From Myxococcales bacterium (GTDB lineage: Bacteria > Myxococcota > UBA4151), in contig PBND01000010.1 of NCBI GenBank assembly GCA_002722845.1, positions 1-39,468 on the forward strand: a stretch of DNA of 39,468 nucleotides, in the 5' to 3' direction. Positions within the stretch are counted from its first letter, which is position 1, and each line of letters opens with the position of its first letter. The position numbers were made by a program, and so were the translations under genes. Below the pieces are notes generated by a model. The model saw only the letters and a program-made list of their open reading frames with translations. It was not told the DNA's origin and searched no databases. Positions 24,628-35,200 of this stretch are shown here, piece after piece.

Positions 24628-27401
24628 TGCAGCCCTCCCTGGTTGTTCAACAGCGCGTCGTGTCGCAACCTCCAAGTCAGGTCTTCGGCGGCCGCTGCAG
24701 AGAGCTTGTTCCAAAGTCCATCGTCAGCGGAGGCCAACGATTTCCACTCTTGCAAAGCTCCTGCCAAGTCGCCCAAGATCGCTCGAACTTCTGCGATTCG
24801 ATAACCGGCCATGGCATTGCGAGGGTCCTTCTTGTCCCCCTGCAAGCGAGCCTGGTCATAGGCTTGGGCCGCAAGGCGCCAGTTCCGAAGTCGGTAGTAG
24901 GCATCGCCCAGTTCAAATCGGACATCGACCAGCGCTTCGGACTCACCTTCCGACTCCACCGCCTGGAAGTTTTCGATCGCCCGATTGAAGGCGACTGCGG
25001 CGCTCGCGGGCGCATCTCGCATGGCCTCAAGTCGTCCTATCCGCTGGTAGAGTCTCGCATTGTAGAGCGGCTGCTTCGTCTTACTGATGGCCGTGCGGTA
25101 GGCCTCGATGGCCCGATCTGGCCGCTTGCGGGCTTCCTCAACTTCCCCCCGGACCACCCAAAGGTTCGCAATCTGTTTCCCCTTAGGATAGGTCGCTAAA
25201 TGGTATTCTAGGACTTCGGCGGCGCGGAAAAAGTCCCGCCGACCGAGATAGGCTTTCGCCAGCGCAACCATGATCTCCTCTTCATCATCTGGCTGCTGTT
25301 TGGCTGTCGAGGTTTGCAGTGCACGCTGCAACACCTTCACCGCATCTCGGTGCATGCCCACCATGTTCATGGACTTGCCCGCAACAAGGAGGGTCTCCAT
25401 GCCTCCGGGACTGGTGTCGAGTCGCTCGTCAGCCAGCACGAAGTTCTCGATAATTTCCGGGTGACGTCCAGCGGACCACAAGTCCTCCATCAGCGCGAGA
25501 CGAGCCCGATGAATCAGACCGAGATCGTGCTTGAGCATGAAGGTTTCAGGGAACTCCTCCTCCAAGAAGAGAAGGCGTTCGTAGGCCTCCCGATACTCTC
25601 CCCTGAGAAACCGGGCTCGGGCCTCCCGGTACATCGATTCTTCCGCAGCAGCCTCGCTCGAACGACTCAGGCGGCGCTGGAGTGTTCGATAGGCTTCCAG
25701 TGGAAAGGCCTCTCCCTGAACCGACTCACCGGTCACCTCAAGGGTGCGAACTCGAGCCAGTCTTCCGGCCTCAAGCTTGGGAAAATCCCGAAGGGCTTCC
25801 CTAAAAAATCGCAGGGCCGTGTCTGCATCACCCCGGTTGTAGGCAAAGTCCCCACGCCGCAGCATCGCCAAGGCGGTCGCATTCGACTCCGCGGGATCTA
25901 GAATCAGCCTGGTCTTCGCTTCAGCAGCCTCCTTTTTGGCTTGGCGATAAATTTTGAGGTGATGACCGAGCAGCTTATCCGCCTCGGCCTCCTGACCGAG
26001 AATCCGGAGGGACTCCGCAACAAGAATGCCCATGGCCGGCTGTTCAAGGGCTCTATCCGGGTTCTCCTTGTACGCTTTGGTGAGCATGGGTGCCGCCATG
26101 CTGTAGACATGATCGGCGTAGAGCATGCTACCGAGTCGGTATCTGGCCGTGTTCATGAGGGCACCTTCTCGAGTCATGAAGTCCCGCTGGTTGGCCTCGG
26201 TGTCCGCCCCCTCACCAAGGCGAACCTGGGTCTCAAGTTCCGCGACCTCCGCGGCGTCGGCCAGTTCTCTCGATGCCTCGCCAACGCTGCGTAGATATTC
26301 GTCGTTGGGCTCGGCATCGATTTGCTCTTGTAACCGCTTGCCCAGGTCTTCTCGCCATGTCCGGCCGGCCAGCTTGAAATGACCGACCGCAGCTCGAAGG
26401 TCCTGTCCCATGTTTCGCTCGGACTCAGCTCGACCCAAACGATACAAGGCCCGCTGATAACGGAAGAGCTGCTCTGCATCACCGGACAAAGGCGCTTTCA
26501 TTGTGATTCGGGTCAGCAGATTAATGGTCGCTCCCCACTGATCCGTCAGCCTCGCTTCGTCATAGAGGATCTCGGAAAGCAGGTGGCTTGCGAGCTCCTT
26601 TAGGGGGTGGTCGAAGAACCCGTTCACGGCATTACGGGCGTCGGTGAGCATCTTCTTCAATTGGGCTGCTTCGATACTTTCAAGATCGAAGAACTCAAGG
26701 GCGGCGTTGAAATTTCGAGCGGCCTGAGTGAGGCGAATCGCCCGATTGTTGCGGGCCTGGACGTCCTCATCGGTCGCTTCCGGCGGCAGGGGAACACGTA
26801 AGGCGGAGTCCCCCACATTCCGTGGGTCCAGAATCACATAGGTGGGCTCGCCGATGAGCATCTCGGGGATCTCCACATCGACGTAGTAAGGAATCAGCGG
26901 CACCGTGACGCCCCCGCCGGTACCCCCTCGCTCCTGGCCGATATACAAGACCGGACGGTTGGCGGACCATTTCAGCCAGACTCTGAAATTGTGGGAAGTC
27001 ACGTGGAACCGATATCTTTTACCTCGGCCTGGCGATGGGACTTCTTGGACCCGTTTCACCATCTCTTTAACCTGACGACGGAGACGAAAGATCATGCCGG
27101 AGCCCGCCGTCGGAACGACCAAGTCAAAAGCGTTCGTCAGTGGCTGACGCTCAACTCGAGCCCCGCGGCCAATCGCGGGCGGCAATAACAACTGTTGAAC
27201 TCGGGCAAAGCCCCGCATGTCGCCCTGAGGGCCACTACGGCCCCGCAGCAGCTTACTCAATGACGAGTCCTGCCTCGATTGGGCCGCACTTGTACTCGGC
27301 ACCACGAAGGCAAAGAGCAGAAGCAGTTGAAGGGTCGTTCTCAAAGCAAGCCTGGCAGCAGTCGATATCGCTAAGCGAAACCAGAGCAAAAGGCAGGCCA
27401 A
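24624..27401 (-). CDS. Large exported TPR-repeat protein of the flagellar operon, function unknown
   Basis: Predicted periplasmic protein of up to 925 residues; not recognised as a named family. A hydrophobic signal segment (about 20-40, LRTTLQLLLLFAFVV then SAAQS) suggests export. An N-terminal region at about 90-205 looks beta-rich (RYRFHVTSHNFRVWLKWSA, EIPEMLIGEPTYVILDP). The rest is helical with many TPR-like units, clearest at about 500-900 (for example GDFAYNRGDADTALRFFREA and GDAYYRLRNWRLAAQAYDQA). The start is uncertain: TTG codons at 27401, 27389 and 27344 are in frame with no strong ribosome-binding site. It sits 26 bases after the flagellar regulator and overlaps flgB by four bases. 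The layout, a beta domain plus a TPR superhelix behind a signal peptide, recalls the Campylobacter motor scaffold PflA. That is a similarity of architecture only. Confidence 0.85.
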   Translation of the reverse strand: MACLLLWFRLAISTAARLALRTTLQLLLLFAFVVPSTSAAQSRQDSSLSKLLRGRSGPQGDMRGFARVQQLLLPPAIGRGARVERQPLTNAFDLVVPTAGSGMIFRLRRQVKEMVKRVQEVPSPGRGKRYRFHVTSHNFRVWLKWSANRPVLYIGQERGGTGGGVTVPLIPYYVDVEIPEMLIGEPTYVILDPRNVGDSALRVPLPPEATDEDVQARNNRAIRLTQAARNFNAALEFFDLESIEAAQLKKMLTDARNAVNGFFDHPLKELASHLLSEILYDEARLTDQWGATINLLTRITMKAPLSGDAEQLFRYQRALYRLGRAESERNMGQDLRAAVGHFKLAGRTWREDLGKRLQEQIDAEPNDEYLRSVGEASRELADAAEVAELETQVRLGEGADTEANQRDFMTREGALMNTARYRLGSMLYADHVYSMAAPMLTKAYKENPDRALEQPAMGILVAESLRILGQEAEADKLLGHHLKIYRQAKKEAAEAKTRLILDPAESNATALAMLRRGDFAYNRGDADTALRFFREALRDFPKLEAGRLARVRTLEVTGESVQGEAFPLEAYRTLQRRLSRSSEAAAEESMYREARARFLRGEYREAYERLLFLEEEFPETFMLKHDLGLIHRARLALMEDLWSAGRHPEIIENFVLADERLDTSPGGMETLLVAGKSMNMVGMHRDAVKVLQRALQTSTAKQQPDDEEEIMVALAKAYLGRRDFFRAAEVLEYHLATYPKGKQIANLWVVRGEVEEARKRPDRAIEAYRTAISKTKQPLYNARLYQRIGRLEAMRDAPASAAVAFNRAIENFQAVESEGESEALVDVRFELGDAYYRLRNWRLAAQAYDQARLQGDKKDPRNAMAGYRIAEVRAILGDLAGALQEWKSLASADDGLWNKLSAAAAEDLTWRLRHDALLNNQGGLQ

Positions 27402-27427
27402 GCTGGCAGGCTCATGGGGGACTGAGC

Positions 27428-28957
27428 CTAGAGATCCTTTTCTCTCTTGCGGAGTTTCTCAACCAGAGTCGTCCGTTTCAGGCCTAACAATTGGGCCGCC
27501 TGGTTGCGGTTGTCCCCACAACGCTCCAGGGCTTGGTCGATGAGTCTATTCTCTAAACCCTGTAGCAGCGGTTTGATCTCCACGCCCTCAGGGGGGAGTT
27601 GGGCTTGGGTCACGAAATGCTGCAGGCTCATCGGCATGACTGGGGTGGGCGCACTGGCGCCTCCGCCATCACTAAGGACCTTGCCGAGCAAGCGGACCAG
27701 GCGCTCTGCATCCCCCTCTGTTTGGGCTGGTTTTGGCGGACTCGGAGTTGCCTCCAAGCTGGCCCGAAGATCCGCGGGTAAGCTGTCGAGCGTGAGTTCG
27801 CCTTCAGCAGTTTCGATCACCAAGCGGTCAACTGCGTTCTCCAATTGACGAACATTGCCCGGCCAATGGTAGCTTCTCAGCAGATCCCGCAGCCCATCAT
27901 CGATACCGGTCACCGCCCGTCGATGCTTTGCGTTCGCAAGCCCAACAAAATGGTCTGCCAGTAAGAGGATATCGTCTCCCCGAGCCCGTAATGGCGGCAG
28001 GTGAAGGGGGAAAACATTGAGTCGGTAGTACAAATCAACGCGGAACTTCTTGTCATCGACCAGTTGCAGCAGGTTTGCGTTGGTCGCTGCAACAATCCGA
28101 ACATCGGCCTCGATATCCTGATCACTCCCAACGGGAGTGAAGCGCTTTTCCTGCAGGACCCGGAGCAGTTTCGCCTGCTGACCCATCGGCATCTCACCGA
28201 TCTCATCGAGAAAGAGTGTCCCCCCCTCGGCCGCGGCGATCAGGCCCTTTCTTTTACTCTGGGCGCCCGTAAAGGCCCCCCGGGTATGTCCGAAGAGTTC
28301 CGATTCGAGCAGGGTCTCGGGCACCGCCGCCGCATTGACGGCCACGAAGGGTCGATGGGCCCGGTGACTTGAGACGTGCACCGCCCTTGCGATCAATTCC
28401 TTACCCGTCCCACTCTCTCCCAGAATGAGCACCTCGGCGTCGGTCTCGGCGACTTTGAGCAAGCTGTCCATCAGCAGCTGAAGCGCGGAACAACGCCCGA
28501 CCACCTCATTTGGCCCCGCGGGCAGGGAGGCGAGACGGGTCGGTATGAGGGGCTCCCCGGGCGCAAGCAGAGCGCTTTTCTCCGCGTCGGGCTGGGGTGC
28601 ACTGTCCCCGCCAAACAACTGTTCAACCGCCCGCTGGCAGGCTCCCTTTTCTAGCGGTTTTTCAAGGAGTTCATTCCCTCTAACCCGAAGGATGCTCGTC
28701 ACGATCTTGGTCTCAAAGTGACCAGACATCACCAGGGTCTTTATCTGCTTCGACCGGCTGGCCTGAAGCACATCCATGCCGCTGCCGCCGGGCAGATCCA
28801 AAGCGGTAATGACCAGGTCAAAGTCCCGCTTCTCTAGGACTTTTAACGCCGTTTCAAGGTCTTCCGCCTGAGTGGCTGGGTCGAACCCGAGGGGCCGGAT
28901 CCACTGGTCTAATTTACTGCGACAGCGACCGTCGCCATCTACCAGTAATGCCCGCAT
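27428..28957 (-). CDS. Sigma-54-dependent flagellar regulator with degenerate receiver (FleQ/FlrC type)
   Basis: Enhancer-binding transcription activator of 509 residues. The receiver-like domain (1-115) keeps D7/D9 and the Lys of LLEKP. At the phospho-acceptor place, four residues before the conserved Pro, it has Ala (ITALDLP, A52), so phosphorylation there is unlikely. The AAA+ domain (about 150-390) has GESGTGKE (Walker A), the sigma-54 contact loop [18 protein letters not shown] (Walker B) and [20 protein letters not shown] Fis-type helix-turn-helix ends the protein ([20 protein letters not shown]). The ATG at 28957 has GGAAGG six bases upstream. Its place at the head of the flagellar operon and its degenerate receiver fit FleQ/FlrA-like master regulators; FlrC/FlbD is the alternative. 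Confidence 0.92.
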   Translation of the reverse strand: MRALLVDGDGRCRSKLDQWIRPLGFDPATQAEDLETALKVLEKRDFDLVITALDLPGGSGMDVLQASRSKQIKTLVMSGHFETKIVTSILRVRGNELLEKPLEKGACQRAVEQLFGGDSAPQPDAEKSALLAPGEPLIPTRLASLPAGPNEVVGRCSALQLLMDSLLKVAETDAEVLILGESGTGKELIARAVHVSSHRAHRPFVAVNAAAVPETLLESELFGHTRGAFTGAQSKRKGLIAAAEGGTLFLDEIGEMPMGQQAKLLRVLQEKRFTPVGSDQDIEADVRIVAATNANLLQLVDDKKFRVDLYYRLNVFPLHLPPLRARGDDILLLADHFVGLANAKHRRAVTGIDDGLRDLLRSYHWPGNVRQLENAVDRLVIETAEGELTLDSLPADLRASLEATPSPPKPAQTEGDAERLVRLLGKVLSDGGGASAPTPVMPMSLQHFVTQAQLPPEGVEIKPLLQGLENRLIDQALERCGDNRNQAAQLLGLKRTTLVEKLRKREKDL

Positions 28958-29070
28958 TCACGGCCTTCCTCATGCCCAGAACAACATGAAGGAGCGGACC
29001 CCTCATCGTCAATAGTTTGGCGGACAATTAGCCCTCTGAAAGCGCTCTTTTTTTGCCCTGGCCGCGCAAG

Positions 29071-30063
29071 CTACTCGGCGACCGCGGCCTGCCACCGGTT
29101 TCTGCCCCCGGCTTTCGCTAAATAGAGGGCTTGGTCGGCCCGGGCGATGAGGTCGACAGGCTCTTCGACAGCCCCCAACTCAGCGACCCCCAAGCTGACC
29201 GTCACGGGGATCCGGGTTTCGCCATAAATGAAAGGGTTCGCAGCCATTGCCCGCCGGCAGCGCTCCGCAACCCGCTCTGCGAGCCCACGGGCACAATTAG
29301 GCAAAACGATGCAAAACTCCTCGCCACCGTAGCGAGCAACAAGGTCCGTACTGCTCATCTCCTGAAGGATTCGCTTTGCCGTTTGCTCCAACACCGCATC
29401 GCCGCCTTGATGCCCATAGGTGTCATTGCATCGCTTGAAATGATCGATATCGAACATGATCAACGACAGCGGTTGAGACTCCCCGCGACAGTTCCCCACC
29501 AACTCCGGCAAGAGTCGGTCGAGAGCTCGGCGGTTTGGCAAGCCCGTCAGGCCATCCTTTTCAGCTTCCTCGGTTTTCTCTTCCAGGGCTCGCTCAAGCC
29601 CCTCGATCCGCTCCTGGGCCTGCTGGACCTCAACGACGGCCTGCCGGGCCTGTTCCCGCATCGTGGCCACCCGCTGATTCAGCCGCCCCACCCCGTCCAA
29701 AAGGCGGCTGCGGGCCTCGGAATTCATCTCGCCCCCGGAAGCGACCTCTTCAACAATTCCAGTCAATTGGGACAGGTCCTGCCCCACCAAATCACCGCCC
29801 CCCTCAATCATCCCCATTTGATGGATCAAGCGTTGGACCAGCTGGGCAAGATAGCGACGGGCTTCCTCATTGCGCAGGTGGCGGGAAGAGATCGCCTCGC
29901 CCATGGCGCGGATTTGCACTGCGAGCTGCGTGGGGCCATCGGCATGGCTCATGCCATCCCGTAATTCCTGTTGGCTGAGAATGAGCGCTTGGTCGCCGGC
30001 CGCCGCGAGACGGAGGGCCTCAACACAGGCTCTAATCAGAACTTGTTCTCGACTTGCGGTCAT
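29071..30063 (-). CDS. GGDEF diguanylate cyclase with helical N-terminal domain
   Basis: Predicted cytoplasmic c-di-GMP synthase of 330 residues. The N-terminal part (about 1-125) is helical without a recognised sensor fold. A coiled coil (about 128-170, many Gln/Glu/Arg) then joins the GGDEF domain (170-326): DGLTGLPNRRALDRLL, FDIDHFKRCNDTYGHQGGD, signature RYGGEEF (GGEEF 246-250) and VTVSLGVAEL. The position of the inhibitory RxxD reads SSTD (237-240), so the usual product-inhibition site is absent, unlike in the FHA-GGDEF protein of this window. It lies 113 bases upstream of the flagellar regulator on the same strand, and a link between c-di-GMP and motility is plausible. The gap 28958-29070 shows no recognisable promoter or strong terminator. 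Confidence 0.93.
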   Translation of the reverse strand: MTASREQVLIRACVEALRLAAAGDQALILSQQELRDGMSHADGPTQLAVQIRAMGEAISSRHLRNEEARRYLAQLVQRLIHQMGMIEGGGDLVGQDLSQLTGIVEEVASGGEMNSEARSRLLDGVGRLNQRVATMREQARQAVVEVQQAQERIEGLERALEEKTEEAEKDGLTGLPNRRALDRLLPELVGNCRGESQPLSLIMFDIDHFKRCNDTYGHQGGDAVLEQTAKRILQEMSSTDLVARYGGEEFCIVLPNCARGLAERVAERCRRAMAANPFIYGETRIPVTVSLGVAELGAVEEPVDLIARADQALYLAKAGGRNRWQAAVAE

Positions 30064-30194
30064 CGACTCAACTTCCGCTCTAAGGCTTCTTTAGCGCCTG
30101 CCAGGTTTGCTGATCAAGCCCTCCTGAGCCGCGAAAACATCAGGGTATAGTTGAACCGAAATGTGAGCCCTGGCAAAGGCTGCTGGGGGAGTCG

Positions 30195-32213
30195 TTGCAA
30201 CTCAATTTAGAGCAACAGCGAGCGGTGGCTCACCGCCACGGACCCTTACTGGTCCTCGCCGGCGCCGGCGCCGGCAAGACCCGCGTTCTCACCGAACGCA
30301 TCGCGGGTATGATCGCTGATGGGATCCCAGCCCAACAGATCCTCGCACTGACCTTTACCAACAAAGCGGCCGGCGAAATGCGGGAGCGGGTCCGTTTGCG
30401 CAGCGGGGAGAAGGCAAAGAAACTCACCCTCTCCACCTTTCACAGCCTGGGTCTGCGCCTGGTCCAAGAGCACGCCCAAGTCCTCGGCTTTGCCGGGCAG
30501 GTTAGCGTTCTTGATGAGTCGGAACAGCGAGCGTTGCTCCGACGAGTTCTTTCACGGGTCAAGCAGAGCATTTTTGGCAATGACACCGACAAGGCCAGCC
30601 AGGCCATCTCAGAGGCACGCAGTGAAGGCCTGGATGCGGCCGCGCTGCAGAGCAGTGAGTCGGATGCTGTCTATGCGCTGGGCCTAATCCTTGAGCGCTA
30701 TCAGGAAGAAAAAGCAGAGTTGGCCGGCGTCGACTTCGACGACTTGATTCACCTACCCATCCGATTGCTCCGGGATCATGACGAGAGCCGAGCCAAACTC
30801 CAAAAACGCTGGCCCTATCTTCTTGTCGATGAGTTTCAGGACACCAGTGTGAACCAACTACGCTTCCTCCAATTACTCGCCGGGGAGACCGGCAACATCA
30901 TGGTGGTGGGTGATGACGACCAGGCCATCTATGAGTGGCGGGGAGCCTGTGCGGAAAATATCCTCAATTTTCATCATCACTTCCCCGGTGCGGACGTGGT
31001 GACTCTGGATCAAAACTATCGCTCTCGAGCCGGCATTCTCGATGTGGCCAACCGGGTCATCAACTACAACCGAAGACGACGGCAAAAGACCTTAAAGGCC
31101 TGTCAGCCAGGGGAAGCGGAGGTCCAGCGCCGCTGCTATCAAAACGGCGACCTCGAAGCTGAGGTGGTCGGCCAAGAAATCGCTCGAGTCATTCGTCAGG
31201 GCACCCCAGCCGAAGCCATCGCCGTCCTCATGCGACGCAACATCCAAGCCGCACCTTTTGAAGAGGAGCTCGCCCGCAGGCAGGTGCCCTTTCGCTTGGT
31301 AGGCGGCAAGAGAACTGCGGACAAAAAGGCGGCCCGAGACCTCTTCGCTTACCTCTCCGTGACTGGGTCGGGGAAGAATGAATTGGCTTTTCGTCGTGCG
31401 ATTACGACGCCAGCCCGTGGTTTGGCCGCCACCAGCTTAGATCGTATTGTGGCCTCCAGTGGCGCCGTGGGTGGTGACCTCCTTCGGGTTCAGGCTGCAT
31501 CCGTTGAGGGTCTCGCTGCGAAGCGGGCGCAGGTCCTTAGCGACTTTCAGCAGCTCATCCTGCGGGCTCGGCAAATGATCAGTGCCCCTGGCGCCGAGCC
31601 CGGGGCTGTCTTTCGCCAAATCCTCAACGAAGTGGGCTATCGGCAGCGCCTCGAACAGGAGATCACAAACCCTCGCCTGCTGGCTCGGCAGCTAGGCGAC
31701 CTCGACCGAACCCTCGACTTACTCAACTCCACCTGGCGTGACCCAGCGCTGGGGAGCCATCCTCGACAACGACTGATCGGCTTCGTAAATCGCATGCTCC
31801 TTGCCGGCGCCCAAGACGAGGCCGATGAAGACCAAGGAAAAGTCACCCTCTCGACGATCCATGGGGTGAAAGGCTTAGAGTACAGCCGGGTCTATGTCGT
31901 CGGCCTGGAAGAAGGGCATCTTCCCACCCAAGGTGCAATCGATGACGGCAACCTCGAGGAAGAACGACGCTTACTCTATGTCGCTGCGACACGAGCGGAA
32001 GACGCCCTCTGCTTAAGCCGGGCAGCCACCCGTATGCAGGGCAAACGGGAAGTGGAACGAGTCCCCTCCCGCTTCCTGATCGAAACCGGTCTAGCCGAAG
32101 TCTTCGTCGATGAACCAGTACGCCGGGATGACGTGGAAATGAAACAGGACATGGTAGCCCTCAAGGCCCGCCTCGCGGAGCAGGGTATTCACATGCCCGA
32201 CTGGAGCCCATGA
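30195..32213 (+). CDS. Superfamily 1 DNA helicase, Rep/UvrD/PcrA family (Rep-like)
   Basis: ATP-dependent 3'-5' DNA helicase of 672 residues. All SF1A motifs are present: Q motif (LNLEQQRAV), motif I LAGAGAGKTRVL, Ia ALTFTNKAAGEM, STFHSLGLRLVQ, II LLVDEFQDTS, III VVGDDDQAIYEWRGA, IV LDQNYRSRAGIL, V STIHGVKGLEYSRVYVVG and VI EERRLLYVAATRAE. The length equals that of E. coli Rep, and the end (KARLAEQG) lacks the Tudor-like tail of UvrD/PcrA, so Rep-like is the best guess. The start is TTG at 30195, just after a GGGGGAG Shine-Dalgarno sequence. It is divergent from the GGDEF gene across a 131-base gap, which contains a TATAGT (30146-30151) without a good -35 partner. It overlaps mfd by four bases. 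Confidence 0.96.
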   Translation: MQLNLEQQRAVAHRHGPLLVLAGAGAGKTRVLTERIAGMIADGIPAQQILALTFTNKAAGEMRERVRLRSGEKAKKLTLSTFHSLGLRLVQEHAQVLGFAGQVSVLDESEQRALLRRVLSRVKQSIFGNDTDKASQAISEARSEGLDAAALQSSESDAVYALGLILERYQEEKAELAGVDFDDLIHLPIRLLRDHDESRAKLQKRWPYLLVDEFQDTSVNQLRFLQLLAGETGNIMVVGDDDQAIYEWRGACAENILNFHHHFPGADVVTLDQNYRSRAGILDVANRVINYNRRRRQKTLKACQPGEAEVQRRCYQNGDLEAEVVGQEIARVIRQGTPAEAIAVLMRRNIQAAPFEEELARRQVPFRLVGGKRTADKKAARDLFAYLSVTGSGKNELAFRRAITTPARGLAATSLDRIVASSGAVGGDLLRVQAASVEGLAAKRAQVLSDFQQLILRARQMISAPGAEPGAVFRQILNEVGYRQRLEQEITNPRLLARQLGDLDRTLDLLNSTWRDPALGSHPRQRLIGFVNRMLLAGAQDEADEDQGKVTLSTIHGVKGLEYSRVYVVGLEEGHLPTQGAIDDGNLEEERRLLYVAATRAEDALCLSRAATRMQGKREVERVPSRFLIETGLAEVFVDEPVRRDDVEMKQDMVALKARLAEQGIHMPDWSP

Positions 32214-35200
32214 GCGGTGTTCCTGAAGCGGCCTGGGCCTATATGCTGCGAGACCAAGAGGGCCCTCAACTGGTGGTCACCCCAGAGCCAGAGCAAGCCC
32301 AAGGCCTGGCCAATGAGCTGCGCTGCTGGCGGCCTGACCTTTCCATCGCCCTCTTTCTGTCCAGCGGCGAGAGTCCCTATACGCGTTTGAGCGCCGAGCC
32401 CCAGGCCGTGCAGAGTCGAATGGGCTTGATGACCCAACTCGCTCTGGGCGCCCAACCAGCCATCATCGTCGCGGATGCCCAAGTCATGGCTCGACGGCTC
32501 CCCAATCCCCAACACATCGAAAGTCAGTGCCGGCTCCTGGCTCCTGGCGATCATGTCGAACGAGGGGACTTTCTCGAGACCCTCCAGGCCGGAGGCTACT
32601 ACCCAGCGCCGCGAACAGAAGAGCCGGGCACCTTCTCAACCCGAGGTAGTGTGATCGACCTTTGGCCCCCCAATGACCCAAAACCCAGCCGGGTCGATTT
32701 CTTCGGTGATGAAATCGAGAGTATCCGCGAAATCGACCCCGGACTTCAACGAGGCGGGATAAAAAAAGAGATCTTCGCCTTTGGCCCGGCTCAACTGATC
32801 CAGCCGGGCCCCGCCCTTGCTCAAGAGCGGCGGACCCATCTGCTCGAGTTGGGTGAGAGCCAACAGCTCCCCAGCGAGACCATTCGTCAGGCCCTTGATC
32901 GACTCAGCGCTGGGATTCAGGCCCCCCTGATCCAGGCCTTCGAGCCGGTCCTTCTCGACCTTAAAGGCCCCCTTCTCGACTGGCTTAAGCGGGAAACCCA
33001 AATCACCCTCTGCGACCCGGAGGCCATCCGCCGCCAACTCGAGCGCGTGGATGAACACTTTTTTGCTGGCTACGAAGGGCTCATGGAAGAGGCGCTCGCA
33101 GCCCCGCCCCAGGCCCATCGACTGGAATGTGCTGACCTCATGGGGCGGCTAAGTGCACTCGGCGCCAGCCCCCTAAGCCCTCAGACCGGTGATACCTCCC
33201 CGGCCCTAAGCGACCTGGAGGAACTGATGGCTCGACTGCGTCTCAATCCCGAAGGTGAACAAGACCGACTTGAGCCCCTCGCCAAGGACGTCAGGCGTTG
33301 GCGCCGAGACGGCTACCGCCCCATCATGGTCGCGCCGCCAGGGCGACTGGAGCGACTAAGGCGCCGCCTTGAAGGGCTTGGGTTGGGCCTGCGAAACCTA
33401 CCATCGAGCCCGGCCCTTGACTGGCAAGCCTGCGACCTAAGGGATCTCTCAGCCCACCTTTGGCTTGGGGAAGGCCGCCAAAGCATGGGCTTCGTCGACC
33501 ACCGACTCAAACAGGTTCTGCTGGTAGAGCAGGAACTTCTGGGCCGGCGCCGCACGGGAGGCCGAAGAAGTCACCGCAAACGCTTCCGGGCCTCGCTGGA
33601 TCAACTCAACCCGGGCGATCTAGTGGTCCACATCGACTACGGGATCGCCGCCTACCAGGGTCTCACTCGTCGTATTATCGACGGTGTTACCATGGACTTT
33701 CTCCAGTTGAACTTTCGTGGAGAAGACAAGGTCTTCGTCCCCGTCGAGCGCATCAGCGTGCTCAGGCGCTACGATGGCGGCGGCCGCCCCAAACTGGATA
33801 AGATCGGCGGTACGAGTTGGCAGAATCGGCGCAAAAAAGTCCGCCGTGGGCTTTTGGAAATGGCCCACCGTCTCGCCCAAACCCAAGCCCGCCGCCAGCA
33901 GGCCCAGGTCCTGCCAATTCCCCACCCTGGAAGCCTGATGAATGATTTTGACGCCGGCTTCCCCCATGAACTGACACCGGACCAAGAAACGGCCATGGAA
34001 GCCATCACCAAAGACCTAGAGTCTGCGGTCCCCATGGATCGACTCCTTTGTGGCGATGTGGGCTTTGGGAAGACTGAACTCGCCCTCCGGGCCACCTTCT
34101 CAGCGGTCGCCGCGGGACAACAGGTGGCCATTCTCTGCCCGACGACCGTGCTCTGCCATCAGCATTTGAGGACCTTTAGAGATCGACTGGGGCGATTCGG
34201 AATTCGCGTAGAGGCCCTTTCTCGACTCACGGGCTCGACGCCCCTTAAGCAGTTGGAGTCAGATCTCGCCCGGGGCAACATCGAGGTCATCATCGGCACC
34301 CACCGGCTGCTCAGCCCTCGCTTTACCTATCAAAGCCTAGGCCTTCTGGTGGTCGATGAAGAGCAGCGCTTTGGCGTGAAACACAAGGAGCGACTCAAGG
34401 AACTCAAAGCCGGGGTCAACATCCTCACGATGACCGCAACCCCCATCCCCCGGACCCTCCAGTTTGCCTTGCTCGGGCTGCGGCAATTGAGCGTTATCGA
34501 GACACCGCCGACCGACCGCCGCAGCGTCCGAACGGCCCTCGCTCCCTACCACGATACGCTGGTTCAAGAGGTCATGGAGCGGGAACTCCATCGGGGTGGG
34601 CAGATCTTCTTTTTACATAATCGGGTTCGCACCCTCCCCGGAATCGCACACCACCTCCAAGGTTTGGTTCCCCACGCAAGGGTTGAGATGGCCCATGGGC
34701 AGATGAATCCCGAACGCCTCGAGGAGGCGATGGTTCGCTTCACAGAAGGCGAAGTGGATCTTTTGGTTTGTACAAGCATCATCGAGGCCGGTCTCGACAT
34801 CCCCCGAGCGAACACGATTCTCATCGACCGAGCCGATCACTTCGGCCTCACACAATTGCACCAGATTCGAGGCCGAGTGGGCCGAAGAGCCGAGCGGGGA
34901 TATTGCTACCTGCTGATCCGCAAGGCAGAGGCTGCGCTGACCGATCAAGCCCGAGAGCGGTTAGATGCGCTACAGCGCTTTACTCACCTCGGGGCCGGCT
35001 TCCAGGTGGCTCGTGCCGACCTGGATCAGCGGGGTGCGGGAAACCTCCTTGGGGAGGATCAAAGCGGCCAGGTGGCCCAAGTGGGTATCGATCTCTATCT
35101 CGACCTCCTCGCAGAAGCCCTCGCTCAAGTCCAAGGCGGCAGTGGCCAACTAACGGACCGACTCGACCTCAAACTCGGACGCAGCGCTGTGATTCCCCAC

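Noticed and set aside
24628-24714. Longer N-terminus for FlgB starting near 24714
   Set aside because: The extra residues do not resemble FlgB, overlap the TPR gene, and the ATG at 24627 has a strong Shine-Dalgarno sequence and the family's normal N-terminus.
14425-28957. Sigma-54 (-24/-12) promoters inside the flagellar cluster
   Set aside because: The intergenic gaps were read for TGGC-N-TTGC patterns with correct spacing and none was found; the genes overlap or nearly touch, so one long transcript is more likely.
30146-30151. TATAGT as a -10 box for the Rep-like helicase
   Set aside because: No acceptable -35 hexamer at 16-18 bases upstream, so it is mentioned only as a weak possibility.
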